A stretch of DNA of 64,000 nucleotides from Tremella fuciformis (taxonomy: Eukaryota > Basidiomycota > Tremellomycetes > Tremellales > Tremellaceae): positions 8,308,001 through 8,372,000 of the forward strand of contig CP136490.1 in the NCBI GenBank assembly GCA_032768795.1, read 5' to 3'. The notes under the pieces were generated by a model, which was not told the DNA's origin, searched no databases, and was given only the letters and a program-made list of their open reading frames with translations. Positions 44,191 to 53,214 of the stretch are shown piece by piece. Numbering within the stretch: the stretch's first letter is position 1; the number at the start of each line of letters is the position of its first letter. The translations under genes and the position numbers were made by a program.

Positions 44191-45214
44191 TCATAAACGT
44201 ACGTCCGTCCGGAAGCTGCGCTGCAACGATTCTTTCTCCGGGCAACCGTAAGGCTTGTCGCCGAAACAACCCACGCCTTGGTCTGATCCCCTATGGGACA
44301 TATTGAACATGACAAAGCGTTTGTCTGTGTCCGCCTCTAGCATACAGCTTTGTGTGTCATCCTCAGCGATGGGAACGGCCGGGCACAGCGCGTTTTTTGA
44401 CTCCTGAGCCGTCTGCACCCCATATGGTCCGTCGCTCTCTGGGGTCGCCTGAGACGGAGTATGAACTTGCGTAACCAAGCCCCCCTCGACCGGGCCTTCT
44501 GCGAAAGCGGATTGCCCCGATTCGAATTGGCATGACGGCTGGAGAGCGGTGGGCGGCATCATTGCGTCTGATGACGAGGTGGATCCAAGGTGGGAGGACG
44601 CGAGAGCGTCGCGACCTGATCGACTGCAAGCCCCTCGCATACGGCATCCTTGGGCCAGGCTGGATATCTTGCGGGTACCCCGACTGCCATAAGTCGCCGG
44701 AGGATGTCGTCGGTCACCAGAAACGCCAGCGACTTTCAAAGGTCGCCACCCGCCAAGAGGCATCGTGCCGTCATCGTCGATGCCCAGTCCCACCAAGCTG
44801 GTCCCAGAGATCTGGGACATTGCTGTATGTGGCTTGTACATTGGGGCCCAGAGATCCTCTGATGATACAGCCAGAGTATCTGTCGGCGTGGACATCACAT
44901 AAGGGGTCGTCGTCGTGCTCGCTGTGGGGAGACCGTTGTGCCGTGCCTTGAGTGCGCTGCCGGGCTACAAACTCTTCAGAGTATCCTGCGATGGAACTTG
45001 GTGGCGTATGGTCAACACTGACATCGACAGACAGACCATCATTCATGAAACATGTTTTCCGACTGTAGATGACGCCTTCCATGAGCGGCGACAGCCCGCC
45101 CCCGTGAGGATTTTGCTGGAACTGCGAGGGGTAATCAAGCGCATCGTCAATCTCCATAGGATCGGCGACGCAGCTTCCGCTCGCGTCTGAGATGTCATTG
45201 AAAACCGCAGACAT
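44191..45214 (-). CDS. Family A protein, member A5 (unknown)
   Basis: Two overlapping reading frames are joined by a phase-2 intron: exons 45214-44973 and 44917-44191, 322 residues. The intron was placed by analogy with A2 and A3; acceptor choice is not certain. The N-terminal exon contains ADPMEIDDALDYP, like SSDTMEVDSPG of A2. The second exon begins TTTTPYVMSTPTDTLA, comparable with NPYAETVSDDSAS of A2. Motif copies: QISGTSLVGLG soon after the junction and NMSHRGSDQGVGCFGDKPYG at the C-terminus. More Cys than the other members. No known domain. Function unknown. Confidence 0.6.
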
Positions 45215-46186
45215 GGCTCTGAAGCATTGACGATTGTTTGGCAGAGGTCGGGTTCTGACGAGCAGGCTCTCCAGTGTTTTTTGTGCTCGACAAAGAAGGG
45301 CAAGCACAATTTGTCCTGCTCGCTGACTTGTGGAGTAGCAATGATGTGGATGCCAGCGGTCAGAAGCAAGTCCTTTTCACAAAGTATGTGGGCGAAAGGA
45401 GTTTGGGGCGCTAGAGGCAAGAAGGCGACGGCGGAGCACAAGCTGTTTCTGCACTTTGCCCCCTGCTGAGTATTGATGACGAAGCGGGCAGGCGCGCGCG
45501 CACATGGACCGGGCTATTAAGACTTTTGCTTTGGGCAGGTATGAAGCTGAGCCATGATCAAGACCTGTCAAGCCCTTGACTCACTTGGCAGTGAGACTCG
45601 AACACATCGCCACCCATGTCGGTGAGGACGATTCCTATGTCGAAGAAGCTAGATCGATATCGGAAGATACTTAGAACAAATGCAGCTTCGGGGTCGTTCC
45701 AAAGTGGGATAAAGAATGTCCCAGCGGCGTTGATGCATGTCAGTGCGGCACTAATATGAGGTGTTACAGTTGACTTCGGGTCCGTGCGCCATGGCGGCTG
45801 CTTCTGTTTCATGGCGGACCACATATGCCGGTAGCAGTCTTTTTCCTGCAGTCAAACCCTCGGGGGCTGGGACGGGGAGCTGCGGGACTGGTGCGTTCTC
45901 GAAGCATCTGAGACATGATTTTCGGGAGAGATGTGACCGCTCGCACTTCTCGGCCGAGGAAGTGAGGTGGTTGGGAGGGACGGTCCCAACGATCATACTC
46001 GACTGAGCGCAAACGTAGCAGTCAGGGCACCGGGTCAATCGCTTCAACTTATTCGCAGTTGCATGCGGGCGTCCTTAGTGCGCCGTCGACTAGCGACCCG
46101 AAACAGACTACAATTTGTCCCGTTTGTGATCAGTGGGGACAGTGCATCCTTCTGTTCGATCCATGACAACGTCGTTCTTCTATAGA
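45215..46186. other. Region between A5 and the transposon
   Basis: No supported gene. A minus-strand frame at 45824-45558 encodes INAAGTFFIPLWNDP, faintly like the A1 repeat IKNAGTSLVGAFTD, and could be a sixth, decayed family A copy. TA-rich DNA flanks the transposon insertion site. Confidence 0.4.
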
Positions 46187-46188
46187 TA

Positions 46189-46216
46189 CAGTGGGGTGTC
46201 ATATCGGATGGGACAA
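46189..46216 (+). repeat. Left terminal inverted repeat
   Basis: 28 bp, preceded by the TA target site; starts CAGTGGGG. Matches 47546-47573 in inverse orientation without mismatch. Confidence 0.95.
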
Positions 46217-46308
46217 ATGATGTACCTTCTTCGCGACGCGATTCTCTTCTTTCTGTGACCAGACCTCGTGTTGTTTGCAGCTCTGGGCGCGTCTAGAACA
46301 ACATTGAG

Positions 46309-47406
46309 ATGCAAACAACAATCCTGCATCTTCCTCATCGCCCAACAATGCCTGGGAAACACTTCTCAGCTGAAGAGAGGGCTCGCATCGCCCAGGCGGC
46401 GTTAACAACGCCATGCCGCACTGTGGCAGCCCAATTCGGGTGCTCCAAATCATCAGTCGACCGCTGGACGCAGCAGTACCGTCAGACCGGCAGCAACGCC
46501 TCCCCCCCTTCAGCAGGGCGCACCCCTCGCTTTGATGAACGATCTCTCTCTCGCATACGGCGCATCTTTGTCCAAAACCGACGGCAGACACCTCTTCAGC
46601 TGCTCCCCATCTTGGAGTCCCATGGCTTCTCGCTCTCCCTCTCCTCTTTGCGTCGCTTGATGAAGCTCTTTGGCTTCAAGCGGCGCATTGCTCGCGTCAA
46701 ACCACTCCTAGACAACAGAGCTCGCCGCCTGCGACGCAACTATGCCTCTGGACACCTCAATGACGATCTGAACGACTGGAGAAGGACTATCTTTGCGGAT
46801 GAAGCCAGTGTGCAGTCCAATGGGACTATCAAGTCCTGGGTGACTCGCAGAGAGGGAGAGGCGATGCTGGAGGATTGTGTGGCGGTCAAGCTGTTCTCTG
46901 GGAGGTATTCCATGATGGTTTGGGGGGCGATTTGGTATGGAGGAAGGTCAAAGCTGGTGCGCTTTGACACTTCTAAAAGCAAGTCAAAGAGGAAGGGGGT
47001 CAATGGGGAGATCTATGCGGAGCAGATTGTCAAAAGCGAGCTCAAGAAGTGTTGGAACCGAGTCAACAACTCCTGGAGAGCCTTTGGAGGTGCTCGGATA
47101 CTTGAAGACAACGCCCCCATCCATCTTGCTGAGGAAGCGAGACAGGCAGGCCTCAGGCAGCGATTCAAATACCTCGACTTCCCTCCCTCCTCACCAGATC
47201 TCAATCCTATTGAGAACTGCTGGGCTATACTCAAACGACGGCTTGCCCAGCTCCCCAAGCGACCAACAAACCATGGTATGCTCTTTGAAGTCATCTCAAA
47301 GCTTTGGGACGAGCTTCCACAGGACATTATCGACAGGACCATCGATAGCATGCCAAGGAGGCTGAGGATGGTGAAGGAGGCCCATGGTTTTGCGACAAAG
47401 TACTGA
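46309..47406 (+). CDS. Tc1/mariner DD34E transposase
   Basis: Cut-and-paste transposase of 365 residues (352 if translation starts at the second Met, MPGKHFSAEERARIAQ, at 46348). The N-terminal paired-type helix-turn-helix region (RTVAAQFGCSKSSVDRWTQQ) and second DNA-binding helices (LSSLRRLMKLFGFKRR) precede the catalytic triad: first Asp in TIFADEASV, second in RILEDNAPIH, Glu in PDLNPIENCWAI, with 34 residues between the last two. No stop or frameshift. Different in style from its neighbours: no intron and lower GC in codon third positions. Confidence 0.95.
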   Translation: MQTTILHLPHRPTMPGKHFSAEERARIAQAALTTPCRTVAAQFGCSKSSVDRWTQQYRQTGSNASPPSAGRTPRFDERSLSRIRRIFVQNRRQTPLQLLPILESHGFSLSLSSLRRLMKLFGFKRRIARVKPLLDNRARRLRRNYASGHLNDDLNDWRRTIFADEASVQSNGTIKSWVTRREGEAMLEDCVAVKLFSGRYSMMVWGAIWYGGRSKLVRFDTSKSKSKRKGVNGEIYAEQIVKSELKKCWNRVNNSWRAFGGARILEDNAPIHLAEEARQAGLRQRFKYLDFPPSSPDLNPIENCWAILKRRLAQLPKRPTNHGMLFEVISKLWDELPQDIIDRTIDSMPRRLRMVKEAHGFATKY

Positions 47407-47545
47407 AAGGTATGTGTTTTCCTGATCCGTGCGTCTTCTACACGCCCAGAACTATCTCCATGCTGATTCTCAGACTCCTAGCTGCTCTTATGCATCAGAT
47501 ACCCAAGATCTTACATCGCTGACGATTCTGCGCACGGAATTCGAC

Positions 47546-47573
47546 TTGTCCCATCCGATATGACACCCCACTG
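47546..47573 (-). repeat. Right terminal inverted repeat
   Basis: Inverse complement of 46189-46216, followed by TA. Confidence 0.95.
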
Positions 47574-47857
47574 TACTTTCCTGCTTTTCCCTTACAGCTC
47601 ATAAAAGTATGTGTTTGCATGTACAGGCCAAGAGAGAGCGGATCTACACACATGGGGCTGTCGGCGAACGAATCTCAGTCTAGTACACAGTACTGCACAG
47701 GGTTAGCCCAGTCCTCGGAGAAAACTTGGGCGGGGGCTGATGGCAAAGGGGACATGACGGCTTGGTCCTTTGCGACAAGATTACAGGCGGCAAGACGGGA
47801 ACGGACTGGTAGCTTCCGGAGACGCTGCGAAATACACCTTGTATCATTTCAAAAGAT

Positions 47858-48700
47858 CTACGGTCGCTGCGAACCAGGCGCTACATGGGGGGGAAAATGT
47901 ATCCAGGAGAGGGATGGTTCTTGGCTGAAAGCGTCCAAACTTGAGGGCTCGTATATATTCGTTCCGGACGTTTCAAAGTTAGCATTGCATTTGTACAGGA
48001 TGTCTTCGTCGGTGTTGCCCCCCTTGACGGCAAGCCTTCCATTCTCCCATGCCTCATAGGTCCAGTGGCCACTACCGCGTGACATCAAGGTGAGCCTCGT
48101 ACTATCCCCAGGTTTGAGGTGGTACGTGAACCGCTCTTTGACAGTTTCCCGGAGACTCTTCAAATCATTCGCTATTTCATTGTTCTCCGTGATCGTTGCC
48201 GAAAGCTCGAAGAGAGAGCCAGGGCCGAACGTGAACCAGAATTGTAAATCTCCTGTCCGGGCGCAGCAATGCACGTTATCTGACCCATCGACTCCCACTG
48301 GGTGCCACACGCCTAGGCGCGCGATGTGTTCGACGAGGGAGCCTTCGCCGCGGCGGAAAGTGTCTACGATGTTCTGCAACTGCTCGCTCCGCAAGGAGAA
48401 CGGTTGGATGCCGTTGACCAGACTTTTCCATGCAGCCGAAGGTGCTCTGTTGATCCACACTGGGCGCACCGATCGAGCTGACAACGACTCACTCGACGGG
48501 AATGCCGAGAATCGCTTGAAGGGTTCTTTTCTGTGCCAAATAGGGGACGTGAGATCATGCCGTAGCTGGGAAGGGTCACTGTCGGCGGCTGTTGGGCCAG
48601 GGAGTGCCACAGTATCAAGCGGCGCGTCCGTCGGCGATGCAGACTGTGGCTCCGAGTCAGTAGACGCAGAGTCGCGCTGGCGCTTCAGGGTAGGGCGCAT
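47858..48700 (-). CDS. Family B protein, member B1 (unknown)
   Basis: 280 residues, single exon, start MRPTLKRQRDSAS (the frame stays open upstream but the preceding residues look non-coding). A basic/Ser-rich N-terminus leads to a domain shared with B2 and B3 from about residue 110: WKSLVNGIQPFSLRSEQLQN, then IVDTFRRGEGSL. It goes on with ARTGDLQFWFTFGPGSLFEL, then ERFTYHL, then LMSRGSGHWTYEAWENG. The alternating hydrophobic/polar pattern and Trp/Phe richness suggest a beta-rich globular fold. No signal peptide, membrane segment or known domain recognised. Confidence 0.72.
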   Translation of the reverse strand: MRPTLKRQRDSASTDSEPQSASPTDAPLDTVALPGPTAADSDPSQLRHDLTSPIWHRKEPFKRFSAFPSSESLSARSVRPVWINRAPSAAWKSLVNGIQPFSLRSEQLQNIVDTFRRGEGSLVEHIARLGVWHPVGVDGSDNVHCCARTGDLQFWFTFGPGSLFELSATITENNEIANDLKSLRETVKERFTYHLKPGDSTRLTLMSRGSGHWTYEAWENGRLAVKGGNTDEDILYKCNANFETSGTNIYEPSSLDAFSQEPSLSWIHFPPHVAPGSQRP

Positions 48701-49720
48701 GTTGTCTTCACACGGGTGAGCTGGTCGCGTGGAGCTTATACAGGGACTCTGGCCAACTAGATGATCCACGCGTACCGATACTGTAGATTCCGTAAGTTGG
48801 AAGGGGATGCGTGTACGGTGGCAAATAAGGCTTGTTGGGGAATGTGGTGGATATGACGAAGCCAAACAGAGCAGAGTCGTGTGGAGGCTTCGAGACCTCG
48901 AGCTCACGTTGGGACATGACAAGGGAGAAGACCGCCTAAGGAATGTATCCTTTCACGGTTTTGCCGCCATATATCCCAAGTATCTGCTGTACAGATGTTG
49001 TTTGCAGATCCCGAGTGCCCAGATTGGTGAGATACTAGGAGCCAGTCACCGCACCCTACGGCACTGCGCATCACACATGCGTCGGAGGATGCCGAGGTAG
49101 GTGATCCGTGCGAGATTCTCCACCGGTACTTTGGCAGCATATCGCTCGAGCGATCGACGTCACTCAGAAGGCTCTGAACGTCAGTGATAAGGTGTCTGAG
49201 TAGCCGAATGAAGCCACAGCGGGGTCTCGCTTTCAGCACCGATTCCCCGTTAACACCCTGAGCTACCTTGGGGAAGAAAGTAGAGTGAGACACCATCATC
49301 TTTACTCTGCCCCGTTAATGTTGCTAGCTCTCCATATCCCACATCCGCTTCGGCCTGACGTTTGCGATAACCATCGTTACCCTCCGCCCTGCGGCCGAGG
49401 GCCTTGCTAACTCGGTTCAACGGTCTGCCAGCCTCACATACGAACGCGGACCCAGGGATGCTCATGTCGTCGCGGCCGCACAGCGTTTCGTGGGGGATCA
49501 AAGCAGTATGGACGTAGTCTGAATGCATATTGTGAAGAGTGAGACAAAGTATTGCACAAAACCAAGTGAAAATCGAGTATGAAAGTACAGCATGCTTGGT
49601 CTGCTGAGACGCAGAATGGGAAGGATTGCGAAAACGTGTAGACTACGGTGTAAAGGAGAGTGTCAATCCAGGTAGATGAAATCCTCTCCGAACTGCCCTG
49701 AATTTTTAAACCACCCCCCA
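48701..49720. other. Region between B1 and B2
   Basis: No supported gene. A minus-strand frame at 49528-49250 (92 codons, MHSDYVHTALIPHETLCGRD...) has an ATG and donor-like ends but no homology I can see. TATATATCCC-like and B1 promoter sequence expected near 48,960. Confidence 0.4.
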
Positions 49721-50554
49721 CTAGTCCTGCGCCTGTGAGGATACGGCAGGCTTGGGATTGAATGTAGAAAGGAATGGCAGTTTGAAGAACGGTCGCAGGT
49801 CTTGCGGTTTTACTTCGAATTGTCCCGTCATTTCTGAGAAACCACCAGTGTATTCCTCACCACTGCTGGCGTCCCACCCATGAACATAAGGCGGATTATG
49901 CAAGTCCGCATTGAATTTCCACTGCCCACGGTCACGACTGAGCAGGGCCATCTCGGTAGTAACATTGGGAGCTTCGCCGTCCTTACTGGGCGTCCAGAAG
50001 AAGTAGAAACGCTCACGGGCTGTGTGTGCTAGGTCTAACGCTTCGAGATGCACCCCCTTTTGAGCGACACTGACCACCAAATTTAAGGCCCCGTTGGAGG
50101 CCTCGGTGAAACACATGTGCAAGTCGTCGGTCTGGGCGGTGCGGTGCTTGCTTTCATCAGCATCGGTAAACGCGTAGGACCATTCCGTCAGCTGAAGAAG
50201 TGTCTTGCGCAGGTCACCGTCAACGCTGCCTTGGCCCGTGCGCAATATGTCGATGTATTCCTGTAATTTCGAACTCTGCGCGGGAAAAGGTTGGACGCCC
50301 GCAAGTAAATGATCCCAGTGCAGACCAGACCCTGTGCGAAGGTTATAAATGGTTGTTCCTTCGCTGGATGGCGCGGACGGCCTGTGGTTCGGGTGGAGGA
50401 AAGGCTTAAAAGACTGGCTTGCCTTTGACTGCAAGCCTGACGTCGCCGGCACCTCCTCCGGAGCGGATGACGCCACGGGCACAACGGTTTTGACTTTCAT
50501 CTCGTCATCCGTATCGTAATCCTCCACTGTTGCCTGGAAATTGCTGGCTTGCAT
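49721..50554 (-). CDS. Family B protein, member B2 (unknown)
   Basis: 277 residues, single exon, starting MQASNFQATVEDYDTDDEMK. Shares the family B domain with B1: WDHLLAGVQPFPAQSSKLQE, then YIDILRTGQGSVDG. It continues with RTAQTDDLHMCFTEASNGAL, then ARERFYFFWTPSKDG, then LLSRDRGQWKFNADL. The N-terminal ~60 residues are acidic then Pro/Ser-rich. The C-terminal tail FFKLPFLSTFNPKPAVSS is hydrophobic but too short and broken for a membrane span. Same strand and spacing as B1 and B3. Function unknown. Confidence 0.75.
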   Translation of the reverse strand: MQASNFQATVEDYDTDDEMKVKTVVPVASSAPEEVPATSGLQSKASQSFKPFLHPNHRPSAPSSEGTTIYNLRTGSGLHWDHLLAGVQPFPAQSSKLQEYIDILRTGQGSVDGDLRKTLLQLTEWSYAFTDADESKHRTAQTDDLHMCFTEASNGALNLVVSVAQKGVHLEALDLAHTARERFYFFWTPSKDGEAPNVTTEMALLSRDRGQWKFNADLHNPPYVHGWDASSGEEYTGGFSEMTGQFEVKPQDLRPFFKLPFLSTFNPKPAVSSQAQD

Positions 50555-51554
50555 GATGTGGTGTGAGCTAAATTAGAATAACGAGAACGCTTTGGCTAAA
50601 GAGTCTAAGCTTCGAGTATCGCGATTGGGGGGAAGGGGGGGAAGGGACTTGAAGGAAGCGAGCTCGCACAAAGCAAGGCGAAATATAAGGAAGGGCTTAC
50701 GTCTACGACCTGCGTTTGGCAAAGAGGCTCTGAGAGACGGAAGCCAGCTTCTGAACATAATGGTGGTGGACGCGGCTAGCCCTCAGCAAGAACAACGCGA
50801 AGGCCATGGACATACCATTGATAAATGCGATTGCCAAATGCATCTCCCTTGCAAAGTATCTCGACCTGCGCAACATGCAGAGGACCTTCGAAGACGAGAA
50901 GCAAGTGGTGCGACGTCACACAGAAACGAAGGGGGCAAAAGGGAGCGCGAGGGGGAGATACGTACAGGCGAGGGTGGACAGCGCGTCCCGAGAGCCCTCA
51001 GGACGTGGAGTTGTCGGCTACGCGCGCTATCGCAGCCGTCAAGCATGATAGCTTCAGCATGGACACGGTGGTGAGGCGAGTGCCTAGCGCGGAAGGGCCT
51101 TCGCGAGCTTCAAGCCTCAATGGACGGCCTTACCTCCCCGGCCACGCTCGTTTTCGCTGGCAGGTCCCAAGCTCGAGCAGACTACCTTCTTGGCCAGGAT
51201 CTTCTTCTTACATCTTCTCGGCGACGCGAGCCAGCTCTGCCCGCTCGAGGCAAAGTCCTCCATCAGCTTTGGCCTTTGTAGTGAATGGACCAGTAAGCCC
51301 GACTGCCGCGAGCGTCCGACATGAAACGTTGCAAATGATCAAAATGCATAAACAGAGAACACAACATTAATTGAAACGCACAGTAGATATGTCAGTCAAA
51401 GTTGCCGGAACGACTCTCATAAATGATGCCTTGTCGGTCATTGGCACGGGGAGGCAAAGGGGTTGAGGGTGGTCCGGCGGAGGGTGGTGGTGGTGGTGGT
51501 GGTGGTGATGGAGGAGGGAGGAGGCCCGGAGTCATTCAAGTGAGCGAGACGCGC
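50555..51554. other. Region between B2 and B3
   Basis: No supported gene. Contains a G-rich stretch near 50627-50645 and a GGT trinucleotide repeat just beyond the B3 stop. Confidence 0.45.
51483..51508. repeat. GGT microsatellite (about 8 units)
   Basis: Uninterrupted GGT repeats in the 3' flank of B3. Confidence 0.85.
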
Positions 51555-52348
51555 TCAGGGGTCGTTAGTGTGTCCCGCGGAAGGCGCAGACGATCCCGGC
51601 TCTGTGGCGTCAGGCAGGGTCGGAGCAAACATTACTTCCTTGCCGTTATTCGTTTCTAGGCTGTTGATCGGTTCTCCCTTCCAAGAATATGAGAGCATCC
51701 CGAAGTGTCCCCCTCCTCCGTGAGACGGATAGCGTCCGTAATCCTCAAATTCCCAACGATTCGTGACTTTACCATCCTCACACTGAGATAGGCACAAAGA
51801 GTTCGCTGTCTGTGCGGGATGAACGGAATCCGTCCACTCACTTGCGATCCAGTGAAACTCGAGTCGCTCGTCCCTGATCTTTTGAGCATCCTTCCATGTC
51901 GCCGCAGACAACAAAAAGTTCATTGTCCTTGACTCTGCGCTTCATAACCCAATCATCCTCTTGCACGTTCATACTCGCGACCGTTGGGATCTCCCTTGTG
52001 CCTCCATGTCTTCGAGAATGCAGCAATCTTGCCCTCGAGGTCAGTACCACCGGACAGCAAGTCGAGCATGTCTTGCACGATTGTGCGACGGGCTTCGAAA
52101 GGCAGTTTGCTCTTAAGCATGTCAGACCACTTGAACTTGTCCATGTATTTCCCCTCGGCCTGCTTAAACCACTTTGATCCGAAGCCGTCTCTGTCTGCAT
52201 CTGACCAGTCGCGAGAGGTGCATGGCTGGTAATGCACAAAGCTTGGCTTTGTCTCTGTCTCGGTTGGCCGCGGTTCGTTGGTCGCAGAATCAGTCAGTTG
52301 GACAGGAGATGTGTCGAGATCGGGAGCGGTGTCACTGGTGGACTGCAT
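51555..52348 (-). pseudogene. Family B member B3, probably frameshifted
   Basis: Start MQSTSDTAPDLDTS at 52348 (frame open further up). The family B domain is recognisable but spread over three frames: WSDMLKSKLPFEARRTIVQD with MLDLLSGGTDLEGK (frame 1), EDDWVMKRRVKDN (frame 2), then NFLLSAATWKDAQKIRDERL and NRWEFEDYGRYPSHGGGGHF (frame 3). These align in order with RTAQTDDLHMCF, SVAQKGV...ARERF and GQWKFNADL of B2. Changes lie near 51956 and 51925. An alternative is a 32-base intron (donor GTGCAA near 51968) that skips frame 2, but this would delete a conserved segment, and B1 and B2 have no intron. Sequencing error is a further option. Confidence 0.6.
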
Positions 52349-53214
52349 GGCGTTCTCTTTGACTGTTGATTGTAGATGCGCCCCGGAAGTGTGAGTGGCG
52401 AGGGTGTCGGGCAAAGCCAGGGGTTCATAAGGTGCGCCTAGCAGGTGACGTGAGGAGCGATGCTCAAGGGACAGCCAGATGATTCTCTCTTGGCGGACCA
52501 TGAATGGGTCGTGACAGACACAGAATGGTTACAGGCAAGGCCAAGGTAGCTGTCATCATGTTCGAGAAGCAAGAGTTGAATGACTCAGAGCTCGGCCGAC
52601 CACCCGGGTCAGGAACGGCGATTGTCCGAAGAGCCGTGGACCCTTGATGGTCCCTGGGTTCACAGACTAATCTCCTCAGGGTCCAAAGGGTGTGTGCTTC
52701 AGGGTCACAAGAGGCGATCAAAACACGGGCGACGGTTGAGAAAGTGGGACGACAAAGGCGGAGAAGGAATTCGAGGGTGTCTCTAGCAGCATGCCACATG
52801 CATAGACTATAGACCTGCGTGGACGGCCAACGGGCTCGACTGTCTGGCTCCATCTTCTACTTGCACATCTATCTGCTGTCGCTGTTTCTCATCGCTTCGT
52901 ACACGTTTTGGGAGCGACCGACCGTGTCTCGCAAACATCGCGCGACCGACACAAAAGAGTGAAAAAAAGGTGGAACGACGAGCCATACCTCGGTCGAGAG
53001 ACACTTGTTTTCTTGTTGAAACGCTCTCGAGTGCAGGATCACCTTTGGATCACACTTGGGAGAGGCGAGGCCGACATCGTACGACCCATCCAAGGACCAG
53101 TGGCAAAGAGCTGCCGCATGTTGTTGAACGGTCCATAGCTTCTCTCGACCACCCACACATTCCCTTCCTTCTCTCTACAGACAAAATCCATCGACCGCCG
53201 TCGTTGCCGCCACC
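52349..53214. other. Right edge of accessory island and ERG3 promoter
   Basis: Divergent region between B3 and ERG3. The last ~250 bases are pyrimidine-rich plus-strand leader ending CCGCCACC-ATG. No gene seen. Confidence 0.5.

Larger units (their letters stand above)
46189..47573 (+). mobile_element. Complete Tc1/mariner transposon (1385 bp)
   Basis: Perfect terminal inverted repeats of 28 bp: left 46189-46216 (begins CAGTGGGGTGTC) and right 47546-47573, its exact complement. A TA dinucleotide flanks each end (46187-46188 and 47574-47575), the target duplication made by Tc1/mariner elements. Inside is one intact, intronless transposase gene. Perfect repeats and open frame suggest a young, perhaps still mobile copy. 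Confidence 0.95.

Noticed and set aside
49250..49528. Minus-strand frame of 92 codons between B1 and B2
   Set aside because: Has an ATG but no recognisable domain, no similarity to family B, and no clear exon partner; kept only as a note.
51423..51659. Plus-strand frame with a poly-Gly run near the GGT repeat
   Set aside because: It arises from the GGT microsatellite, antisense to the 3' end of B3.
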